Shown: positions 1 to 6,258, numbered from the stretch's first letter. The stretch is DNA of 9,789 nt from HK-STAS-PATE-2 sp035906575 (GCA_035906575.1 JAMIEW010000072.1:1-9789); one strand, 5' to 3'. The notes: generated by a model not told the origin, from the letters alone. Made by a program: numbers and translations.

Positions 1-1392
1 GTTGGGTTCATTGGTTGGCCTTGGATACTTTCGGTGTTCATATTGATTACGGGGACAGCCTTCACAAAATGGTTGTCGATCGCCATTGCTGCCTCAAGTG
101 TACCAGCGCTTTATGTGCTATTACGAAAGCGCTTTTCACGCCCAGCTTCATTAGTTGGAACACTGACATTGTTTTCTTATCCCGCATTTTTTCTCTATCT
201 CAATCGTAGCTTGTTTCCAAATCCGCCAATACTTGCGGCAACACTTTGGCTCACGTACTTCTTGAAGGCGGATCTTTTATCGAATACCAAAAGTGATCAG
301 CAAAAGATCTATCAAAACTATTGGCGCGAGTTTGTTATCGGTATACTCTTTGCTGCTATCTGCGTCATTCGCCCGATTGAACTGTTCTGGGTTTTACCTT
401 GGTTGGGAGCGGTGGCCTATACTAAGCAACTTCATCCAACGCGAAAGCAACTTCTTGCAGTAGTAACAGGCATGGGTGTCATTCTCCTTCCTGTCTGGAT
501 TCTCGCCTGGCGCACCTATGGCGCACCTTGGAGTGTCGGCTACTTTTTACGAGATAATAGTACCCCCACAAGCGTGGGGGCAGGGGGTTCAGAAGGGGCG
601 GGGAGTTCAGCCGTGCGCCTGCTCGCCTTCGGCTTTCATCCCCGAAACGTTTGGTGGAATTTGCGCTCGTTTGGTTTTGGCTTTGCTTTGCCTTGGGCGG
701 TATTGCTAATCGGGGTAGCCGGGCTTTATCTCAAGCCCTGGGCCGAAGTCTGTTGGAAGTATCGCCGAAAACTTAAAAGCGTTTTACGTGAACTCGCCTC
801 ACCTGATCACGGATTCATCGCCGCCATTCTTGGACTCGGATTATTAGCCGCTTATTATGGCAACGGTCTTTATACCGATCACGTACGCGTCGGTGCTGTC
901 ACCGTCGGTAATTCGTATCTACGTTATCTTTTGCCTGTTGCGGCCATATCAGGCTGGGCAATCGCGTGGCTCTATGATCGCGTCGAAAAGGGGAGACCAC
1001 AGAAGATCGTCCTAGCAATCGCGTTCGTGTTATGTAGCTTTGGTCTTTATCGTGGGGCGTTTGGCGATGATGAATCCGTTTTGGCCGTGATTCAATCAAC
1101 GCGGCTTAATGACCAAACGCGTACAAAAACCGAGCAGGTCATGCCAGCAGAGTCCATTATTTTTTCAGACCGTTCTGATAAGATCTTCTTTCCTACCTAT
1201 AAAGCTGTCTCCCCAATGCCGTCATTGCCCGAAGTCTCAAGATTGTTGAAGTCGATAGAGGTACCGGCAGCGTTCTATTCGCGTCCACTCAACCAAAAAC
1301 AACGCGACGAATGGCGCAACCACGGCCTACAACTTGAAGAGCTTTTCGCTTTTGATCGCCATGTATTGTACCGTATACGCCATCTGCCATGA
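1..1392 (+). CDS. Polytopic membrane protein, probable GT-C type glycosyltransferase (5' truncated)
   Basis: The reading frame is open from base 1, so the true start lies upstream and about 463 codons are visible. It contains many hydrophobic helices (for example the stretches around 430-520, 660-730, 800-870, 930-980 and 1010-1040) and a short soluble C-terminal domain (about 1090-1389) ending in FDRHVLYRI. The alternation of helices and short basic loops, with a large C-terminal part, resembles the ArnT/PMT_2-like (GT39/GT83) lipid-linked sugar transferases. The diagnostic acidic N-terminal loop would be upstream of the window, so the function is inferred from topology only. A Gly/Ser-rich insert (about codons 188-203) coincides with a GC-rich hairpin that looks like an inserted palindromic element. 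The gene overlaps the next one by ATGA, which implies translational coupling. Another kind of polytopic membrane protein is possible. Confidence 0.6.
   Translation, partial: VGFIGWPWILSVFILITGTAFTKWLSIAIAASSVPALYVLLRKRFSRPASLVGTLTLFSYPAFFLYLNRSLFPNPPILAATLWLTYFLKADLLSNTKSDQQKIYQNYWREFVIGILFAAICVIRPIELFWVLPWLGAVAYTKQLHPTRKQLLAVVTGMGVILLPVWILAWRTYGAPWSVGYFLRDNSTPTSVGAGGSEGAGSSAVRLLAFGFHPRNVWWNLRSFGFGFALPWAVLLIGVAGLYLKPWAEVCWKYRRKLKSVLRELASPDHGFIAAILGLGLLAAYYGNGLYTDHVRVGAVTVGNSYLRYLLPVAAISGWAIAWLYDRVEKGRPQKIVLAIAFVLCSFGLYRGAFGDDESVLAVIQSTRLNDQTRTKTEQVMPAESIIFSDRSDKIFFPTYKAVSPMPSLPEVSRLLKSIEVPAAFYSRPLNQKQRDEWRNHGLQLEELFAFDRHVLYRIRHLP
563..592 (+). repeat. GC-rich palindromic element inside a coding sequence
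   Basis: A perfect 7-bp stem, CCCCCAC (563-569) and GTGGGGG (574-580), with loop AAGC, is followed by CAGGGGG and TTCAG. The string GGGGCAGGGGG plus NTCAG (577-592) recurs at 4852-4867 in the intergenic repeat. In the protein it gives a run of S, V, G, A, G, G, S, E, G, A, G, unlike the hydrophobic/aromatic sequence around it. This suggests an in-frame inserted repeat, comparable in principle to the palindromic elements known inside Rickettsia genes. Chance similarity of G-rich sequence cannot be excluded. Confidence 0.45.
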
Positions 1393-2867
1393 GTGAGATC
1401 CCGTTCTTTGCGCGTGTCATTGTGCGCTTGATTGCCTGGTCAGCTTGCGCCGGCATTATTGCGATTGTCTTGCTGCAACAATTTCCTCCGAGTGGCCGTA
1501 TTGAGCGTTCATTTGTTTTTGATGGCAAAAGTATTTGGCTCTACCCCTTTCAGCCAGGCGAGCGCGTGACCTCGCCGGGCAAACAGCCCGATGGTTGGAC
1601 GGGTCAACGTATTGTTTCTGAACCCGTTTATACGACGGTGCGCTTGCCTGGGCCATTTGACCGTCTCGATGTCTCGCTCGATATTCGCGCTAAAGATCAG
1701 CCTATCGCTGAGCTTGGTATTCTTCGCGATGAAGAAGCGTTTCAATTTGAGTATAAACCGCTCTTTAGCCAGGCCTTGATTGATGGATGGAAGGAGGCCG
1801 AATATCAGGGTGCACATGGCTTCATTCGTGAGGACGGATTGCCATCGGACCTGCTTTCAAAAGATGCCCAGCGCGTGCTCGTCTGGGGCTCGGATTCTCC
1901 GGAGCTCATCTTAGGCGATAGCGTGCCATTGCCGCGTTCGGTCGATATCAACTTGCGCGGGACGCATGAGTTTTGGCTTGTCCCGGTGAATGGTCAAATC
2001 GACATGACCTTTTTATTGCAAGACGCCAATCGCGCCCGTGCCGGTACGCAAAATGTCGGCGCCTTTATTCTGCGAAAAGGGGATGACGTCTTAGTCACGG
2101 AGCCTGTATCAGTAAGCGGCACCTTAGATGCCAAGATGAGCCAACCTTTTCAAAAACGCATCTTCGCCAATAACTTGGCGGACGGCGTTTATCGCCTCAC
2201 CTTTCAAGCGGACGATGATTTCTTTATCCGTCACATCGATTCGCCGGTACGCCGTTGGGTGGTTGGACCGCGCTTTTATCCAGGTGATGCCGTTGGCTAT
2301 AAAGAAGGTCGCGTCTCGGTTTCATGGCTGACAAACTCGCAGCACATGACCGCCGAAGTCCGTCATGCGGATTCATTGCAGACGGTAAGTTTTGGTTCAG
2401 CGACACAAGCAATAGATAAAACGCATACGCCTTATGCGATGGCTCGCGCGAGTGCCGACATGAGCGCACCTTGGGCAACCGTTAGCCAGCCGATCAGCAA
2501 TGTCCGTATGGTGGGGGATGGTTTTTTTGCCGTCGACGCTCAAGCCGCCTTTGCGCCCGCCTTGCGACGCCTCACCGCTGACACCAAGCCAACCGAAGAG
2601 GGCATCGTAGCCATCCGCACCCCCTATGTCGCTCCGCAATACCTCGGAGATGACTGGTATCGCGTCAAAGCTTCTTTCACCTTGCCAGACACCTCTGAAT
2701 CACAAAAACTCGCCCTAGGCCTCCCTGGCCTGCAATACCGTCTTGGGGCTTTTGATATCCGCGCGGTGCAGTTGAGTTATGTGCGACCATCCTTAAACGC
2801 CCAAGAATTCTTACAAACCCTGAAGGCCGAAGCGCGACGTGCCTATCAGCGTTTGCGTACCATGTAA
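1389..2867 (+). CDS. Membrane-anchored extracytoplasmic protein of unknown function
   Basis: A 492-residue protein that I do not recognise. One hydrophobic helix (about residues 9-31), preceded by Arg residues and with no clear signal peptidase site, suggests a signal anchor with the rest outside the membrane. The exterior part (about 35-470) is rich in alternating hydrophobic/polar stretches with many Asp-Gly turns, consistent with beta-sandwich domains. It has no cysteine after the anchor and no catalytic motif I can name. The last 25 residues are basic and helical. The ATG overlaps the previous stop codon (ATGA), so it is translationally coupled to the glycosyltransferase-like gene and may serve the same surface polymer or glycan pathway; that link is inference from position. 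No Shine-Dalgarno is visible, as expected for a coupled gene. Confidence 0.75.
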   Translation: MSEIPFFARVIVRLIAWSACAGIIAIVLLQQFPPSGRIERSFVFDGKSIWLYPFQPGERVTSPGKQPDGWTGQRIVSEPVYTTVRLPGPFDRLDVSLDIRAKDQPIAELGILRDEEAFQFEYKPLFSQALIDGWKEAEYQGAHGFIREDGLPSDLLSKDAQRVLVWGSDSPELILGDSVPLPRSVDINLRGTHEFWLVPVNGQIDMTFLLQDANRARAGTQNVGAFILRKGDDVLVTEPVSVSGTLDAKMSQPFQKRIFANNLADGVYRLTFQADDDFFIRHIDSPVRRWVVGPRFYPGDAVGYKEGRVSVSWLTNSQHMTAEVRHADSLQTVSFGSATQAIDKTHTPYAMARASADMSAPWATVSQPISNVRMVGDGFFAVDAQAAFAPALRRLTADTKPTEEGIVAIRTPYVAPQYLGDDWYRVKASFTLPDTSESQKLALGLPGLQYRLGAFDIRAVQLSYVRPSLNAQEFLQTLKAEARRAYQRLRTM

Positions 2868-2868
2868 T

Positions 2869-3219
2869 ATGTCGATGATGAATCTCTTGCGTTTCTTTAT
2901 TCGCGCCCTCGCTGAGGGTGGTGTTGTTGTTTGTGTGTTGCTTGCCGTTGCCGAGTGGTTATTGCCGGGTTCGGTGCTACCGTATGTGCCTTTGCCTGTT
3001 TTGGCCTTTGTTGTACTTGGGCTTAGTTTGCTTACTCGGGGCCAAGGTTCTTTTGCAGGGGCTATTTTGCTCGCTCTTATACTCATTAGTATTCTCATTC
3101 TTGCTTCGGCGCTCCTATTAGGGAGTGGGATGCACGCGCTCGCCGTTCTCGTCGCACTCGCTTCAGTCTCGCTCTTAATCATTGCTCACTCCTATGAAAA
3201 ACACCCAACTCTTTCTTGA
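2869..3219 (+). CDS. Small four-helix integral membrane protein, unknown function
   Basis: A 116-residue, very hydrophobic protein with about four predicted transmembrane segments (roughly residues 17-33, 39-56, 62-84 and 88-107). The charged ends are short, and no catalytic motif is visible. I chose the ATG at 2869, one base after the stop of the previous gene, because it leaves a normal 1-nt junction. A longer frame from 2839 would add ten residues and overlap the upstream gene. ATG codons at 2875 and 2878 are also possible. The 3' end overlaps the HIT gene by 26 nt in another frame. The composition (Leu, Val, Ala) and tight packing suggest it belongs to the upstream membrane-protein operon. 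No family assigned. Confidence 0.65.
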   Translation: MSMMNLLRFFIRALAEGGVVVCVLLAVAEWLLPGSVLPYVPLPVLAFVVLGLSLLTRGQGSFAGAILLALILISILILASALLLGSGMHALAVLVALASVSLLIIAHSYEKHPTLS

Positions 3220-3607
3220 TATCATCGCTGGTAAAATCCCATCAGAAAAGATTTATGAAGATGAAAACGTCTTTGCTTTTTTAGATATCCATCCAACCAA
3301 CAAAGGTCATGTGCTCGTCGTGCCAAAGCAGCACTCAGAAGGCTTGCTTGATACCCAAGACGAGGTGCTTGCTGCTCTCATGATTGCCGTTAAAAAGGTC
3401 GCTGCTGCCGTCATGCAGGCAACAGGAGCGCAGGGGTTTAATCTCATCCAAAACAATGGCGCCGCTGCCGGGCAAGTTATTTTTCATACCCACGTTCACA
3501 TTATCCCACGTTTTGAAGGCGACGGTTTTGCCCACTGGCCAGGCATGGACTATGCAGAAGGTGAAGCGAAAGAAGTGGCAGAGAATATTCGAAAAGCTCT
3601 TGGTTAG
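3194..3607 (+). CDS. HIT-family (histidine triad) nucleotide hydrolase
   Basis: A 137-residue protein with the full histidine triad H-T-H-V-H-I-I at residues 98-104. The middle His (H100) would be the nucleophile that forms the nucleotidyl intermediate. The N-terminal part (IIAGKIPSEKIYED, then FLDIHPTNKGHVLVVPKQH) is the classic HINT/Hit1 fold, and QNNGAAAGQVIFHTHVH is the phosphate-binding and active-site segment. Family members cleave adenosine phosphoramidate, aminoacyl-AMP or dinucleoside polyphosphates in the cytoplasm; the exact substrate is not readable. The two zinc-binding cysteines of many bacterial members (C-x-x-C near residue 6) are absent and replaced by TQLFLD. The start is the ATG at 3194; a TTG at 3182 would give four extra residues with no support. 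The gene overlaps the upstream membrane-protein gene by 26 nt and has no SD, so coupling is likely. Confidence 0.95.
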   Translation: MKNTQLFLDIIAGKIPSEKIYEDENVFAFLDIHPTNKGHVLVVPKQHSEGLLDTQDEVLAALMIAVKKVAAAVMQATGAQGFNLIQNNGAAAGQVIFHTHVHIIPRFEGDGFAHWPGMDYAEGEAKEVAENIRKALG

Positions 3608-3634
3608 TTGACGCTCTTGTTTGGTTGCGATAAA
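3608..3634 (+). promoter_or_regulatory. Candidate promoter of the first small cassette gene
   Basis: TTGACG (3608-3613) could be a -35 box. TGCGATAAA (3626-3634) reads as an extended -10 (TGn plus GATAAA), although the spacer of 15 is short. The 13-mer around it, TTGGTTGCGATAA (3621-3633), recurs with one change at 4088-4100 ahead of the second cassette gene. TGCGAT and ATCGCA (3626-3631, 3639-3644) also form a short inverted repeat. No experimental support; pattern only. Confidence 0.35.
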
Positions 3635-3647
3635 TATCATCGCAGTC

Positions 3648-3674
3648 CTTTCAACTTCTTGCTAAAGAGGTGCT
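3648..3674 (+). promoter_or_regulatory. Leader with strong ribosome binding site, cassette copy 1
   Basis: AAGAGGTG (3665-3672) is a good match to the 16S anti-SD and sits two bases before the ATG at 3675, which fixes that start. The 27 nt before the ATG match the leader of the second cassette (4142-4168) without gaps at 21 of 27 positions, including CTTTC, ACTTCT and AAGAGGTG. Other genes in the window lack such an SD. Confidence 0.65.
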
Positions 3675-4043
3675 ATGTTTCGCTTTCTGCAGGCGTGCTA
3701 TTGGACGTTCTTCTGTCGGCGAGAGAAGCCCGACACAGTACCATCAAAAATCCATCCCTACCGTATTATCCCGAGGGGCTGGTGTGTACGGCGGGAGAAG
3801 TCCGACGATGAGGTCTACAATGTCTCGCAAGTATTTCTTTTGAACGAAGATCTGCTCGCATGCGCTGCCGTTGAATCGGATGATCACTATCAGTTGCCTC
3901 AGTTTTGGCTCTTGAAGGGTTCGCGATTGGTCATCAACCACGTTGGTGATCAGATGGTGACCGTAGTAACGAGGGTTTTTGATGGGGTGCCATTTTTCAT
4001 CACCTTCGATAAATTGGCAGAGATGACCCGTCTCAATGACTGA
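3675..4043 (+). CDS. Small basic protein of unknown family, cassette paralogue 1
   Basis: A 122-residue protein that I do not recognise. The N-terminal 45 residues are basic and aromatic, with a repeated R-R-E-K-x-D (residues 15-20 and 39-44) encoded by an 18-bp direct repeat (3717-3734, 3789-3806; 16 of 18 identical, 24 codons apart). The rest (about 48-118) looks like a small beta-rich domain with FLLNED, LLKGS (79-83) and VVTRVFDG. It is similar to the protein at 4169-4693 in spacing and motifs: aromatic FF-x-R near residue 12, PYR then PR near 28-34, FLL, LLKGS, V-x-V-x-R, then F-x-x-L. The start is fixed by the SD at 3665-3672. The stop TGA lies inside the conserved terminator unit. It has its own leader and terminator, so it is probably transcribed alone. 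Function unknown; no transmembrane segment is convincing. Confidence 0.75.
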   Translation: MFRFLQACYWTFFCRREKPDTVPSKIHPYRIIPRGWCVRREKSDDEVYNVSQVFLLNEDLLACAAVESDDHYQLPQFWLLKGSRLVINHVGDQMVTVVTRVFDGVPFFITFDKLAEMTRLND

Positions 4044-4089
4044 CCGTAGCCGCAACGACAGAAAAAGTCGTTCGTCTACGGCTTTTTTT
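4044..4089 (+). terminator. Intrinsic terminator, repeat unit copy A
   Basis: The stem is CCGTAG (4044-4049) with CTACGG (4076-4081) outside and AACGAC (4054-4059) with GTCGTT (4067-4072) inside, with one mismatch and one bulge between them. The loop is AGAAAAA, followed by seven T (4083-4089). The whole unit 4040-4094 recurs at 4712-4765 with a single T difference. It starts directly at the TGA of the preceding gene. Confidence 0.9.
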
Positions 4090-4101
4090 GTTTGCGATAA
4101 C
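4088..4101 (+). promoter_or_regulatory. Candidate promoter element before the second cassette gene
   Basis: TTGTTTGCGATAA (4088-4100) matches 3621-3633 at 12 of 13 bases. TGCGATAAC reads as an extended -10. It begins in the T-tract of terminator A. An alternative is TTGACG (4104-4109) with a 17-bp spacer and TAAGAC (4127-4132). Either is tentative. Confidence 0.3.
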
Positions 4102-4141
4102 GATTGACGATTGTATCTTATTACGTTAAGACGATGTGGCT

Positions 4142-4168
4142 CTTTCGACTTCTAACCTAAGAGGTGAT
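4142..4168 (+). promoter_or_regulatory. Leader with strong ribosome binding site, cassette copy 2
   Basis: AAGAGGTGAT (4159-4168) runs directly up to the ATG at 4169; GAGGTGAT is an uninterrupted match to the anti-SD complement. The leader matches 3648-3674 at 21 of 27 positions. This makes the ATG at 4169 the start rather than the upstream in-frame GTG at 4136. Confidence 0.7.
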
Positions 4169-4693
4169 ATGTCTCGTTTCTCGCACCTTCTGCGAAGGAT
4201 CTTCTTTTGGCGAAAGGTGCCAAAATCTCTGCCTTTGCTAAGTGATCCGTACCGTGAAATGCCGAGAGATCTACTCAAAGAGGGATCCGCCTATCAAATC
4301 GGGGATCGGTTTTTGCTCAGAAGGGATTACTACTCCAATCTTCAGGAGGACATCTCAGTCACACGGGGAAAAACTACGGCTCATCATTATCGTGATGCTT
4401 ATTGTCGACTGCTAAAAGGCTCGGTAATTGTCATTGTTGGTCAGGAGTCACTGGGTGACGTTATTGTACGTTACTGCCTTAGCGACAAAGGTCATGCGTT
4501 ATATAGCTGGGCACGCTTCGGAGATCTTAGCTCATCACTTCGAAACATGGTAAACAAGGACTACTCATCAAAAAAGCTCGCTCCAGACGGCGGTCTCTTC
4601 TGGCTTGAGACAAAGGAACTAAAGCGGCTGAAGCGCGTAGACCCGGAGCCCGATTGGTGGGATGTGAACGCTGGAGGATTTAGAACTAATTAA
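4169..4693 (+). CDS. Basic protein of unknown family, cassette paralogue 2
   Basis: A 174-residue protein that I do not recognise. The N-terminus is basic and aromatic (RF, RR, FFWRK), followed by DPYREMPRDLL (26-36), a region with FLLRRDYY (48-55), LLKGSVIVIV (81-90), a glycine-aspartate turn, VIVRYC, and a C-terminal segment rich in Lys/Trp (GLFWLETKEL, then PDWWDV). Blocks align in order with the 122-residue protein at 3675-4043: FF-x-R, PYR-x-x-PR, FLL, LLKGS, V-x-V/I-V-x-R. That suggests divergent paralogues, with this copy carrying an insert of about 10 residues and a longer C-terminus of about 50. No helix is hydrophobic enough to call a membrane segment. It has its own SD-bearing leader and terminator. 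Cytoplasmic nucleic-acid binding would fit the basic charge but is speculation. Confidence 0.8.
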   Translation: MSRFSHLLRRIFFWRKVPKSLPLLSDPYREMPRDLLKEGSAYQIGDRFLLRRDYYSNLQEDISVTRGKTTAHHYRDAYCRLLKGSVIVIVGQESLGDVIVRYCLSDKGHALYSWARFGDLSSSLRNMVNKDYSSKKLAPDGGLFWLETKELKRLKRVDPEPDWWDVNAGGFRTN

Positions 4694-4715
4694 ACAAAAA
4701 GTCTATCGTCTCTGA

Positions 4716-4760
4716 CCGTAGCCGCAACGACAGAAAAAGTCGTTCGTCTACGGCTTTTTT
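4716..4760 (+). terminator. Intrinsic terminator, repeat unit copy B
   Basis: Same hairpin as at 4044-4089 (CCGTAG/CTACGG outside, AACGAC/GTCGTT inside, loop AGAAAAA), here followed by six T (4755-4760). The identity with copy A extends from 4712 to 4765. The preceding gene stops 20 bases before the stem, whereas copy A begins at the stop codon itself. There is no T-tract on the other side, so it serves the plus strand only. Confidence 0.9.
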
Positions 4761-4805
4761 GTTTGAACTCTCTGCCCGCGTTCTTTATCCGAGGTTTTGT
4801 TGGGC

Positions 4806-4916
4806 ATCTCTCTTTAAAGAGAGATCGCTCAATATTCAAACACCCCTGCCAGGGGCAGGGGGCTCAGCTCTCCCTTTAAAGGGAGATGTCACATCTAAAA
4901 AACAAAAGCTGTGACA
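4806..4916. repeat. REP/MITE-like cluster of nested palindromes
   Basis: Within about 110 bp there are four palindromes. ATCTCTCTTTAAAGAGAGAT (4806-4825) is a perfect 20-bp palindrome. CCCCTGCC (4843-4850) pairs with GGCAGGGG (4854-4861). TCTCCCTTTAAAGGGAGA (4869-4886) is a perfect 18-bp palindrome. TGTCAC (4887-4892) pairs with GTGACA (4911-4916). AGATGT-C-ACATCT (4884-4896) overlaps the last two. The first and third share the pattern CTNTTTAAANAG. The layout resembles repetitive extragenic palindromes or a small non-autonomous element lying between converging genes. It ends 10 bp from the stop of the minus-strand gene and may end its transcript. No transposase is present in the window. Confidence 0.6.
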
Positions 4917-4926
4917 GTGGGTTCCT

Positions 4927-6222
4927 TTATTCCAACCCCAAACTCCAAACACCAGACTTACCATCTTTGGTACCTAGAATAATCAGTCTGTCATTCACGG
5001 TTGCGAGGTTTTGGATATTTTCAAAGGTTGCAAGTTCAGTGCGTTGGCGTCCATCGCGATTATCGAGTTCGAGGGCAAGGACCTTGGTCTTTGTGGCATA
5101 AAAAACGGTGCCAGCTTGTGGATGCCAATCAGCTCGTACAAACGCTTCGCTATTGCGAATAAGGAGTTCAGGATTTTGGTCGATTTGCCAGAGCCAGAGT
5201 TCATTCTGATTGATAATGAGCGCGGTTGGGATTTCAGCGTCCGGTAGCCATGATTGAATAACGCCATAGCTTTCTTGTGCATTTGAGCTCTTGTTCTTTA
5301 CGGCAAGCAACCTTAGGCCATCTTCAAGCAAAATAAAGTCGCCTTGGATGCTGTGAATCTGCCACTGGCCGCGAGGTAATGAAAAAGCGCGGTTAAGGTC
5401 ATTGTTCCAGCTCAGTAATTGTTCGGTGGTACCGGTGGCATTCATGAGCGAGGCAGGGCCGAGTTCGTCGGTGCCGCTCGCGGTGACAATGCTCGAGAGT
5501 TGTTTGCTACGAGGATCAAATGAATAACGGCGTTCTGGATTTAGGCCGGTGACGATATCATCATGCCAACGATAGGTCCCAGGTGGAAGATTATTTTGCG
5601 TGTTTGTAGAACGAATATCTACCCAATAGCCATCGCCTTCAGTGCTTGCGACAATAGCATCATCCGACGTGCTCCATTCGATTGCTGAAACAGTCGTGGA
5701 GGCTGGTAGGTTGATGCGGCGTGAAAGCGTGTCATTATCAAAAACGAGCAAGCTCTGAACCGTTGAGCTGCTACCAGCGTTTTCGGTAATGATGAAGCGT
5801 TGTTTCTTTTGCGCGCGCGAGAGCAGGGCGGCTGTTGTCTCTGCGAGGAGCTTTGGTTCTAGCTGGCGCCAAAGATAGATCTTGTTAGCAAAGGTGACTT
5901 GCTCGGCTTTTACTTCGAGGCGCTTTTCCCAAGGGTAATAACCTTGGCGTTCAAAGCGTACTTGATAGGTCCCTGGAGTGACATTCTGTAACGTGGCAGC
6001 CGTTTTATCTGGATGCTCTTGGCCATTTAAAAAGATGCGGGCATTGCCAGGGGTCGTGTCTAAAATAAGGGTGCCATTACGTTCAATGACACGCTTATTT
6101 GGATTGAGGCGATAGCCGGCCGTATAAAAAAGCAGACTCGGTGCCAGTACGACAAAAACAATCGCAAAAACCCAAGGGATAATGCGCCTGTGAAAAGGCG
6201 GCTTATAGCGAGATCTCGACAT
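4927..6222 (-). CDS. PEGA-domain membrane-anchored protein with propeller-like exterior
   Basis: Counting from the ATG at 6222 (431 residues), a transmembrane helix spans about residues 14-35 after a basic start (SRSRYK, HRR). A PEGA domain follows (about 50-108): G-T-L-I-L-D-T-T-P-G-N-A-R-I-F-L-N-G, then V-T-P-G-T-Y-Q-V and the G-Y-Y-P-W segment. PEGA domains are small beta-sandwich surface modules found in S-layer and kinase-linked proteins. The remainder (about 120-431) has repeated short beta-like units with W-S/D patterns (LLVFDND, IEWSTSDDAIVAS, DWHPQAGTVFYAT, LIILGTKDGKSGVWSL), consistent with a beta-propeller. Topology: N-terminus inside, rest outside. A GTG at 6243 would add seven residues and has a weak GGATGG upstream; I prefer the ATG, but this is not certain. 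It is divergent from murA with 36 bp between starts. The specific role is unknown. Confidence 0.85.
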   Translation of the reverse strand: MSRSRYKPPFHRRIIPWVFAIVFVVLAPSLLFYTAGYRLNPNKRVIERNGTLILDTTPGNARIFLNGQEHPDKTAATLQNVTPGTYQVRFERQGYYPWEKRLEVKAEQVTFANKIYLWRQLEPKLLAETTAALLSRAQKKQRFIITENAGSSSTVQSLLVFDNDTLSRRINLPASTTVSAIEWSTSDDAIVASTEGDGYWVDIRSTNTQNNLPPGTYRWHDDIVTGLNPERRYSFDPRSKQLSSIVTASGTDELGPASLMNATGTTEQLLSWNNDLNRAFSLPRGQWQIHSIQGDFILLEDGLRLLAVKNKSSNAQESYGVIQSWLPDAEIPTALIINQNELWLWQIDQNPELLIRNSEAFVRADWHPQAGTVFYATKTKVLALELDNRDGRQRTELATFENIQNLATVNDRLIILGTKDGKSGVWSLGLE

Positions 6223-6244
6223 GGTGATGGCTAGAGGATACACT
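6216..6244 (+). promoter_or_regulatory. Candidate sigma70-type promoter of murA
   Basis: TCGACA (6216-6221, one change from TTGACA) and TACACT (6239-6244, 4 of 6 matches to TATAAT) are separated by exactly 17 bp. The expected transcript start is near 6251, giving a leader of about 8 nt before the ATG at 6259, too short for a normal SD. The -35 box overlaps the first codon region of the divergent PEGA gene. Confidence 0.45.
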
Positions 6245-6258
6245 TTTTTCCATCCAAT

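Noticed and set aside
4044..4081. The conserved hairpin could be an integron attC-like recombination site at the end of gene cassettes
   Set aside because: The core-site consensus GTTRRRY and its complement are not present, the hairpin is followed by a run of T typical of a terminator, and no integrase gene is in the window. Terminator is the simpler reading.
4134..4160. Short ORF (MWLFRLLT then stop) just before the second cassette gene, as a leader peptide
   Set aside because: Eight codons with no SD of its own; the leader of the first cassette has no equivalent ORF, so it is probably chance.
4136..4168. GTG at 4136 as the start of the second cassette gene
   Set aside because: The strong SD at 4159-4166 points to the ATG at 4169, and the paralogue starts at the same place relative to its SD.
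4843..4867. G-rich string as a possible G-quadruplex
   Set aside because: The G runs are few and unevenly spaced and are better explained as one arm of a C/G hairpin.
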